A stretch of DNA of 5,145 nucleotides from NCBI GenBank assembly GCA_025358195.1, contig JANYKP010000496.1:1-5145 (forward strand). The letters run 5' to 3'. The notes beneath the pieces are model-generated. The model was given only the letters and a program-made list of their open reading frames with translations, searched no databases and had not been told where the DNA came from. The position numbers were made by a program, and so were the translations under genes. The stretch is from Cyclobacteriaceae bacterium (GTDB lineage: Bacteria; Bacteroidota; Bacteroidia; Cytophagales; Cyclobacteriaceae). How positions within the stretch are numbered: the stretch's first letter is position 1; each line of letters begins with the position of its first letter. Shown here piece after piece: positions 1-5,145 of this stretch.

Positions 1-4
1 AATT

Positions 5-40
5 TTTGCGCTCTTTGCGCCTAACTTTGCGCCCTTTGCG
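5..40. repeat. Short TTTGCG repeat array upstream of metF
   Basis: Four copies of TTTGCG begin at positions 5, 14, 26 and 35, so they are spaced 9, 12 and 9 bases apart. Most sit in a slightly longer unit close to CTTTGCGCC. The array reaches the left edge, so its full length is unknown, and its last copy ends 14 bases before the metF ATG. From memory, similar CTTTGCG-type strings occur between genes in many Bacteroidota genomes, so this may belong to a dispersed intergenic family; that could not be checked here. No inverted symmetry or coding potential is evident. An in-frame TAA at 22-24 stops the metF frame inside the array. Confidence 0.6.
22..29 (+). promoter_or_regulatory. Possible Bacteroidota -7 promoter element for metF
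   Basis: TAACTTTG matches the Bacteroidota housekeeping sigma-factor -7 consensus TAnnTTTG exactly. It lies 25 bases before the metF ATG, which would give a short leader. However, no TTTG box is seen at the usual distance of about 19-21 bases upstream, because the window begins there with AATT. The match is also created by one unit of the repeat array, so it may be coincidental. metF could equally be read through from a gene to the left. Confidence 0.25.
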
Positions 41-54
41 TGAAACCACCGAAC

Positions 55-1011
55 ATGAAAGTTACCGAACACATCAAAAACGCCCACGGCAAAACCCTCT
101 TCAGCATCGAGATTCTCCCGCCATTAAAAGGGGAAAATATCCGATCACTCTACGACAACATGGATCCGTTGATGGAGTTCAAGCCTCCCTTTATTGATGT
201 CACCTATCATCGGGAAGAGTATGTGTACAAAAAGAAAGAGAACGGATTGCTTGAGAAGAGTTCCACCCGAAAGCGCCCCGGCACGGTAGGTATTTGTGCG
301 GCTATTCAAAACCATTACAAAGTAGATACCGTCCCACATATCATTTGTGGAGGATTCAGCCGGGAGGAGACGGAGAACGCGCTCATCGATCTTCACTTTC
401 TTGGCATCGACAACGTTTTGGCCTTGCAGGGAGATGCGATCAAAACGGAAGCACGTTTTGTTCCCGATCCCGACGGCCATAAGTACGCCTCCGAATTACT
501 GGGTCAGATTGTCGCGATGAATAGTGGAAAGTTCCTGGATGAAGATTTGGGGAATGCTTCCCCGACGAGTTTTTGTGTGGGGGTAGCAGGTTATCCTGAA
601 AAGCACTTTTCAGCGCCCAATTTGAAAGCTGATCTAAAATATCTGAAGCTCAAGGTGGACATGGGGGCAGAGTATATTGTTACCCAAATGTTTTTTGACA
701 ACAAAAAGTACTTCAATTTTGTAGAAAAATGTAAGGAGGCGGGAATCAACGTTCCGATCATTCCAGGCCTGAAGCCGATAACAGCAAAAGGTCAGGCCAA
801 CGTATTGCCCACCATTTTCCATATCGACCTGCCGGAGGAACTTGCGGATGAAGTGGAGAAATGCAAAGACAACGTGGCGGTAAAGCAAGTGGGGATTGAA
901 TGGGCAATCAGGCAATCAAAAGAACTGATGAAGTTCGGCGTGCCCACGCTGCATTTTTATTCAATGGGGAAGTCGGATCCGATTTATAAGATTGCCAAGC
1001 AGTTGTTTTAG
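55..1011 (+). CDS. metF: 5,10-methylenetetrahydrofolate reductase (MetF)
   Basis: This is a cytoplasmic FAD-dependent TIM-barrel enzyme that reduces 5,10-methylene-THF to 5-methyl-THF, the methyl donor for methionine synthase. The 318-residue product spans the full family length. The conserved blocks appear in order: FSIEILPP near residues 16-23, where Glu19 corresponds to the catalytic acid Glu28 of E. coli MetF; PHIICGGF around 94-101; LALQGD around 122-127, where Asp127 matches E. coli Asp120 by the flavin; GVAGYPEKH at 176-184; TQMFFD at 210-215, the folate-binding Gln region; and IPGLKPI at 236-242. The ATG at 55 was chosen because the protein then begins MKVTEHIKNA, the usual Bacteroidota MetF start. 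A GTG at 40 would add only five residues next to the repeat array. One oddity is Gln instead of Arg in the usual LRGD motif. The gene converges on the lipoprotein gene. Its upstream neighbour is outside the window. The identification is secure. Confidence 0.97.
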   Translation: MKVTEHIKNAHGKTLFSIEILPPLKGENIRSLYDNMDPLMEFKPPFIDVTYHREEYVYKKKENGLLEKSSTRKRPGTVGICAAIQNHYKVDTVPHIICGGFSREETENALIDLHFLGIDNVLALQGDAIKTEARFVPDPDGHKYASELLGQIVAMNSGKFLDEDLGNASPTSFCVGVAGYPEKHFSAPNLKADLKYLKLKVDMGAEYIVTQMFFDNKKYFNFVEKCKEAGINVPIIPGLKPITAKGQANVLPTIFHIDLPEELADEVEKCKDNVAVKQVGIEWAIRQSKELMKFGVPTLHFYSMGKSDPIYKIAKQLF

Positions 1012-1016
1012 AAAAA

Positions 1017-1061
1017 AGGACTGCTATACACTCGCCGGATGTAATAGAGGCTGCCAGTCCT
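1017..1061 (+). other. Hairpin in the metF 3' region, weak terminator candidate
   Basis: A perfect 7-base inverted repeat, AGGACTG at 1017-1023 and CAGTCCT at 1055-1061, begins six bases after the metF stop codon. Inside it, CTAT (1024-1027) can pair with ATAG (1044-1047), with a bulge on the 3' side. The structure could help to end or protect the metF transcript. No T-run follows the right arm, so it is not a classical intrinsic terminator. The stretch from 1062 to 1131 shows no gene or RNA that I recognise. Confidence 0.35.
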
Positions 1062-1131
1062 ACTTGGATAAGGTAGGGTCTATAATTGTTAGGAGGTATT
1101 GGTTTGATATCTGGGCGAAACGGAGGCACTG

Positions 1132-1179
1132 AGAGTAAATAAAATAAGGACCGAAGCCCCTATTTTATTTATGTACTCT
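1132..1179 (-). terminator. UUCG-capped terminator hairpin of the receptor/lipoprotein operon
   Basis: On the minus strand the hairpin begins 8 bases after the lipoprotein stop codon. Arms of ten A/T pairs (1161-1170 with 1137-1146, AAATAAAATA/TATTTTATTT) are followed inward by five more pairs, two of them G-U, closing on C(UUCG)G. That is 15 continuous pairs with the extra-stable tetraloop. A further AGAGT/ACTCT pairing (1175-1179 with 1132-1136) extends the base across a 4-base bulge. The 3' arm itself is T-rich (TTATTTTATTT), standing in for a separate U-tract. On the plus strand the two G-U pairs become A-C mismatches and the loop becomes CGAA, so the hairpin is weaker there, though it may still act on metF transcripts. 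Confidence 0.8.
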
Positions 1180-1187
1180 AAAGCCGA

Positions 1188-2840
1188 CTAAGGAATTGGC
1201 AAGCCTGTCGCATTATAAAGACTGATATCAGTCAACGGGATGGTGGATCCAAATTTGGCGTTTATCGCGCTAATAAAGACGGTGGAGAGAAAGGCATATC
1301 CGCGACTATTAGGATGAACTCCATCCTCAGAAAAAATTCCGGTGGGTGGGTTGATGTTAGGCGTGATGGTTACACTGTTCATAACTCCGGCTTTGTTGGT
1401 TACAAGCGTCGCCATCGCAGCGCTTACATCTGCTAATGCAACGCGGGAAGAGTTTACTGCAGCAAAACCAGCAATGGTCGAATTGAATGCGTCCCTCGCG
1501 GCTCTGATTGCAGTAATCTCACTAGGGATAAGGACATACTGATCACCCAGAGGAACCGACACACCATTTACCAACAAAGGATTTCCACCAACTAAAGTGC
1601 CCAGGACTGAACCGGTGGCAAGGGGAATAATATCCGATGAGGTAGTTTGCCTGACCATAACGTAAGGTGAAAGTGCATCCCGTTGTGCTTGTGTTATGGC
1701 ACCCGCATTTTTCAGACCGTCAAAATAAGGTCCTAAGTTGGTAAGGGTTTCATCCGTAATAAGAATTTTATTGGAGCTTGAAGCGCTGAAAGCAATTTTG
1801 CGTGTACCGATTTCTGTTGCCAAAGCTGCAGAGATGCCAAACGCTGTTGCATTAGCAACCAATCCGTTAAGTGCAGCATTGTATCCTGCAAAGCCGGTGC
1901 TGACGGCAGTTGCAGTAGCGGCATCTAACGGAATTGGATTATAGGCCACCGCAGTAAAATGTGGCATCACAAAAATATCAGGGAAGTTTCCGATCACGAC
2001 TTTGCTTGTGGCATCCACTGTAAGCAACCCGGTGTTAGGACTGGCAGTAAGAAGTGCAGCATTGAATTGCGCAGCAAATGTGCCAGCCGAAGTTAATGGA
2101 GCTTTTGTCGGATCCCCGCCGAATGCAGCGTACAGAAAAAAGTCATCCAACCCTAGCCAGAACAAATAGAAGGTACCGCCTGCGGCTTTTGCATCGCTCA
2201 TGATACTTGACCCAGATGTACCATTTGGACTTGGACTTGACGCAAACCGGAAATAAAATGGGGTGAATGCCGGGTTGGCCGCTGGTGGAGGTGGTCCACC
2301 TGTTGCCGGTGTCAACGCTTGTCCTAAAGTGATTGCTGATACGCTAAAGTTGTTCAAGGCAGTTTTGCTGCCCGTGTACATAAAGCTTGGGTTGGCTGCC
2401 GGATTTGGAAGCGCTTCCAAATTGCCAGGTGCATATGCCTGTGGGGTAGGTTTGGGTGAGGCACCTTGCAATAACATCCTTCCCAGGATGGGCTTGGAAT
2501 TATTGGTCAGAAATGGTTGTGCAACAAATAAATTCCACCCTAACGAAGCACCAATGTTCGGTTGATTGAATGTTGCCGGTGCACCCACAGTCTGGAATTG
2601 CTTGTTTAAAATTGCAGCCAATGAATTATTCTGACCTTGTGTAAACAGCGCCCCTCCTTGCATACCAGCCACAAATGAATTACCCACAGCCACAAACTTG
2701 GTAAAATCTGCTGATCCCTTTATGGGCGGCGGTCCAGGGTCTGGAGCCACAGCGACTTCCGGAACAATGGGCTCCTGCTTACAGGATACCACCAGGAGCA
2801 ACGCAAATAGAATTATATGGATAAATTTTATCTTTTTCAT
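1188..2840 (-). CDS. SGNH/GDSL-family secreted lipoprotein
   Basis: A 550-residue protein beginning MKKIKFIHIILF, with a basic n-region, a hydrophobic core and the lipobox VVSC. Cys20 would be lipidated and the protein anchored in the outer membrane. Residues after the Cys (KQEP, then a Pro-rich linker to about 40) give only a weak surface-export signal. SGNH block I is VAVGNSF, with nucleophile Ser55 and Asn in place of the Asp of GDS. Block II is probably around GASLGWN at 97-103, and block V is DGVHPNSRG with Asp506 and His509. Block III reads FWLGLDDFF (230-233) where G-x-N-D is expected, so the oxyanion Asn is Asp232. The middle is rich in Ala and Pro, with PAANPSF at 147-153 and PAANPAF at 186-192. 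It is larger than simple SGNH esterases but resembles large Bacteroidota lipoproteins of this fold. Substrate is unknown. An ATG at 2859-2861 would add seven residues and leave a 3-base gap to the receptor gene; the start used here gives a more typical signal peptide. It probably shares a transcript with the receptor gene upstream. Confidence 0.88.
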   Translation of the reverse strand: MKKIKFIHIILFALLLVVSCKQEPIVPEVAVAPDPGPPPIKGSADFTKFVAVGNSFVAGMQGGALFTQGQNNSLAAILNKQFQTVGAPATFNQPNIGASLGWNLFVAQPFLTNNSKPILGRMLLQGASPKPTPQAYAPGNLEALPNPAANPSFMYTGSKTALNNFSVSAITLGQALTPATGGPPPPAANPAFTPFYFRFASSPSPNGTSGSSIMSDAKAAGGTFYLFWLGLDDFFLYAAFGGDPTKAPLTSAGTFAAQFNAALLTASPNTGLLTVDATSKVVIGNFPDIFVMPHFTAVAYNPIPLDAATATAVSTGFAGYNAALNGLVANATAFGISAALATEIGTRKIAFSASSSNKILITDETLTNLGPYFDGLKNAGAITQAQRDALSPYVMVRQTTSSDIIPLATGSVLGTLVGGNPLLVNGVSVPLGDQYVLIPSEITAIRAARDAFNSTIAGFAAVNSSRVALADVSAAMATLVTNKAGVMNSVTITPNINPPTGIFSEDGVHPNSRGYAFLSTVFISAINAKFGSTIPLTDISLYNATGLPIP

Positions 2841-2864
2841 ATCGGTTGTTTTAGTAATCATGAA

Positions 2865-5145
2865 TTATTTTAAGAATTCATCAAAGGTTAAGGAGATATA
2901 ATAAGTCTGACCTACATAGGGCGCTCCCAGATTGGTACGATAGTCGCCGCCACCGATGTTTGTGCCACCAAGCTTTACAACGGTCTTTGCCTGAGCGATT
3001 TTGTAACTTACCTGGGCATCCAACACGCCAAACTTGGGTACATTCCACATGCCATAACTTGACTGCCATAAGAAAGCATCCTGATAGCGGAAGTTCACAT
3101 TGAAACCCAGGTTTTTGGCAATCTTCCGGTTGCTTAATCCAATATTGTATTTATTGGTCGGTGTATTAAATCCAGAAATAAAATCCGGACTTTGATTGGC
3201 GGGGGGAGTAAACGATGCGTAGCTGTAGTTACCGCTTAGAAGGAAGTTTTTCGGCAAGCTATACGAGAGACCCACACCGTATCCAGTTGATTGGATGGTC
3301 TCTGTTGCATTGGAATGAAGGGAATAAAGAGTTCCGGCGGGAACAGGTTTTCCTTGATGGGTGGTACCAACTTTGAGGGCGACGATTTGGCCGGCTAGGA
3401 AATCATTATAGGTGGTCCAGTAGGCATTAATGTCTACCAATAATTTGCCAGCAAAAAGTCCCTTATAGCCAACTTCGTATGAGCTCAATCGCTCCGGCTT
3501 CACATACCCTACATTCTGGATTGTCAATTTTGAAGGGTCGCCACCAATAGGTGTTCCTGTGGTAGGATCTAACGACCCGGAAACGCCATTCGCATCTTTA
3601 GAGGCTTTGAAGTCGTTGTAAGAAGTTCTCGTGTAGGCGCCTCCATTGTAAATGTTATATCGCGATGCATTCGCTTCCGTTCCACCGAGAATAGTTCCTC
3701 CGGAAGAAGGGAAGTAAATGTACTGGGCCTGCATATCCGGATTACGGAATCCAGTTTGGTAGGAAGCCCGGAAGTTGTGGTTATTGTTTATGGTGTAAAC
3801 TGCTGCAACTCGTGGAGTAATTCGTCCATCAAAGTTGTCGCTTTTGTCGTAGCGTATCGATCCGGTAAATTTGATAGCATCCGCAACGGTTTTTGCGACC
3901 TGGGTATAGATACCGTATTGATTGACTTTAAGGCGTTGAAAATTAGTGCCATCGTCTGGAGCTTCGTTGAAAATCGTGCCATTTGAAAATAGGTCAAACT
4001 GGCGATAGTTTCCACCTACCTGTACTTCTGCCCACTTGATTTGATTTACAAAATTGTAATTAAATTCCGCATGATACATTCTCGAATTATCGATGAAAGA
4101 AGCTCCGCCGTTAGGATAGGCTGTCGTGGGCTTTTGAAAATAATTGGACCTGAGTCCATTCATCAAGTCATTAAATGCGCCTGTTCCTGGCTGAGGTCTG
4201 TTTCTGTCGGCATAACCCCTGGCGGCATCCGGAGTTCCTGCAGCCACGCCGGGGATATAGCCCTGCATGGCAAGAACGTATTCGGTTACCCAACCTGGTG
4301 CTGTTGCAGATGGAGCAGAAGCATTGTAGGCTTCATTTGCATAGCCACCTAATGCAGAGAGGTTATAGGATTTACCAGCATCGGTTTGCGTCATGTATCC
4401 TCTCACAAAGAAATTGTCGCCCTTCAGTTCAAGGCGGTGAAATTGTTGTGTAAAATCCCGCAGAGCATATTTTTCCGTTCCTTGATAGATTGAACTCCCA
4501 CCACCAAAGCGATACGCATAAATAGCCTCTATCTTGTCATTTATCCGATAATGCAAGGCTACATCCGCTTTGATTGTTTTTGCATCGCGATTGTCCAGGA
4601 TATCTTGTTCTCTAAAACCGGTCCTGGTCACATAGCCGATGCTGGGAACACCTGTATTAATTTGTGTTTCATCTCCATATGTATTTAAGCCGTCGAAATT
4701 TTGGTTTTTACTTAAATCCGTTGTGGACTCTGGACTCACCCGGTCCGTTTTGTAGTCACTGCCTAACCAATCGGTCGCTTTCATATAGGAAAAGTTCAAT
4801 TTGAAAGCGAATTTGTTATTAAATGCCTTTGCGTAACGAATGCTGTACTGGCCCATTGGGTTGGTGCCTCCTCCCTGAGAACTGGTTACACCTTGTTTGA
4901 CCTGTGCGCTTAGACCTTGGTATTCAAAAGGGCTTTTACTTTTCATAATCATGATTCCATTAAAAGCATTTGGTCCATATAATGCAGAGGCTGCTCCCGG
5001 CACTAGTTCAATGCTTTCAGCATCCAGCTCACTGAGTCCCATGATGGTACCGGTTGGAAAGTTGAGTACAGGGGCCTGGGTGTCGACACCGTCTACCAAC
5101 TGCACCATCCGGGTGTTGGCAATCGTGGCAAATCCACGGGTATTG
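2865..5145 (-). CDS. TonB-dependent outer-membrane receptor, N-terminus beyond window edge
   Basis: The reading frame is open from the right edge to the TAA at 2865-2867, giving 759 visible residues and no start codon in view. The Met at 5106-5108 is internal, since the frame continues upstream as NTRGFATIANTR, a typical plug-domain motif. The plug continues with LVDGVDTQAP and ends with ESIELVPGAASALYGPNAFN followed by a GIMIMKSKS-like segment (4935-5018). The rest is a 22-strand type beta-barrel: alternating Tyr/Phe/Asn-rich strands, long polar loops with Gly and Pro, and a final strand YYISLTFDEF before Leu-Lys. The family imports ligands across the outer membrane using TonB-ExbBD energy. 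Bacteroidota members usually also carry an N-terminal carboxypeptidase-regulatory-like domain, which would lie outside the window. It is not a clear SusC: no SusD gene follows, and instead an SGNH lipoprotein follows within 24 bases. The ligand cannot be deduced. No frameshift is seen, and the promoter is outside the window. Confidence 0.93.
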   Translation of the reverse strand, partial: NTRGFATIANTRMVQLVDGVDTQAPVLNFPTGTIMGLSELDAESIELVPGAASALYGPNAFNGIMIMKSKSPFEYQGLSAQVKQGVTSSQGGGTNPMGQYSIRYAKAFNNKFAFKLNFSYMKATDWLGSDYKTDRVSPESTTDLSKNQNFDGLNTYGDETQINTGVPSIGYVTRTGFREQDILDNRDAKTIKADVALHYRINDKIEAIYAYRFGGGSSIYQGTEKYALRDFTQQFHRLELKGDNFFVRGYMTQTDAGKSYNLSALGGYANEAYNASAPSATAPGWVTEYVLAMQGYIPGVAAGTPDAARGYADRNRPQPGTGAFNDLMNGLRSNYFQKPTTAYPNGGASFIDNSRMYHAEFNYNFVNQIKWAEVQVGGNYRQFDLFSNGTIFNEAPDDGTNFQRLKVNQYGIYTQVAKTVADAIKFTGSIRYDKSDNFDGRITPRVAAVYTINNNHNFRASYQTGFRNPDMQAQYIYFPSSGGTILGGTEANASRYNIYNGGAYTRTSYNDFKASKDANGVSGSLDPTTGTPIGGDPSKLTIQNVGYVKPERLSSYEVGYKGLFAGKLLVDINAYWTTYNDFLAGQIVALKVGTTHQGKPVPAGTLYSLHSNATETIQSTGYGVGLSYSLPKNFLLSGNYSYASFTPPANQSPDFISGFNTPTNKYNIGLSNRKIAKNLGFNVNFRYQDAFLWQSSYGMWNVPKFGVLDAQVSYKIAQAKTVVKLGGTNIGGGDYRTNLGAPYVGQTYYISLTFDEFLK

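Noticed and set aside
40..54. GTG at position 40 as the metF start
   Set aside because: It adds five residues (MKPPN) next to a repeat array, whereas the ATG at 55 gives the usual MKVTEHIKNA beginning of Bacteroidota MetF.
1091..1105. AGGAGG followed by TTG, resembling a Shine-Dalgarno site and start
   Set aside because: The TTG frame stops after two codons (TTG GTT TGA), and Bacteroidota genes rarely depend on such sites.
908..1129. 73-codon minus-strand reading frame spanning the metF end and the intergenic region
   Set aside because: About half overlaps metF in antisense, the composition is not protein-like, and no motif or signal is seen.
1342..1542. Plus-strand reading frame with a hydrophobic Ala/Leu-rich product opposite the lipoprotein gene
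   Set aside because: It is the antisense shadow of the Ala-rich SGNH gene; its hydrophobicity follows from that codon composition. The same applies to the frames at 1738-1944 and 2263-2565.
4041..4453. Overlapping plus-strand frames of 92-103 codons inside the receptor gene
   Set aside because: They are antisense shadows of the barrel region, rich in Cys, Trp and His, with no recognisable domain.
5106..5108. ATG here as the start of the receptor gene
   Set aside because: The frame continues to the window edge with NTRGFATIANTR, a conserved plug motif, so this Met is internal and the gene is cut by the window.
2865..5145. Classification of the receptor as SusC of a polysaccharide utilisation locus
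   Set aside because: No SusD gene follows, no glycoside hydrolase is nearby, and the plug wording fits the general TonB-dependent receptor group better.

Overview
The window looks like a piece of a Bacteroidota chromosome, probably from the Cytophagales or a nearby group. This is an inference from gene families and base composition. The MetF protein carries wording typical of that phylum. The lipoprotein and TonB-dependent receptor are of Bacteroidota types. No start codon has a convincing Shine-Dalgarno sequence, and base composition is balanced (by eye a little under 50% G+C). I could not run a search to fix the genus.

Layout: (1) Positions 1-54 hold a short array of TTTGCG-containing repeats that runs off the left edge and ends against the first gene. 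(2) 55-1011 (+) is a complete metF, encoding 5,10-methylenetetrahydrofolate reductase. (3) 1012-1187 is a convergent intergenic region with a weak hairpin after metF and a strong terminator hairpin. That terminator is capped by a C(UUCG)G tetraloop when read on the minus strand. (4) 1188-2840 (-) encodes a secreted SGNH/GDSL-type lipoprotein. (5) 2865-5145 (-) is the C-terminal part of a TonB-dependent outer-membrane receptor; its N-terminus lies beyond the right edge.

The receptor is upstream of the lipoprotein on the minus strand and only 24 bases (or 3, with the alternative start) separate them. They are very likely one transcription unit that ends at the UUCG terminator. A reasonable model is an outer-membrane import or processing pair: the receptor takes up a ligand while the lipid-anchored SGNH protein cleaves or binds an ester- or acyl-containing substrate. 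The substrate cannot be read from the sequence. One complication is that the SGNH protein has Gly-Leu-Asp-Asp where the family's block III normally has G-x-N-D, so its catalytic competence is an open question. metF is a housekeeping one-carbon/methionine gene with no evident functional link to the pair.

I see no mobile element, CRISPR array, tRNA or rRNA. I do not see strong evidence for a wholly new system. The most interesting items are the receptor/SGNH pair with its altered active-site block, the repeat array at the metF start, and the strand-asymmetric terminator.
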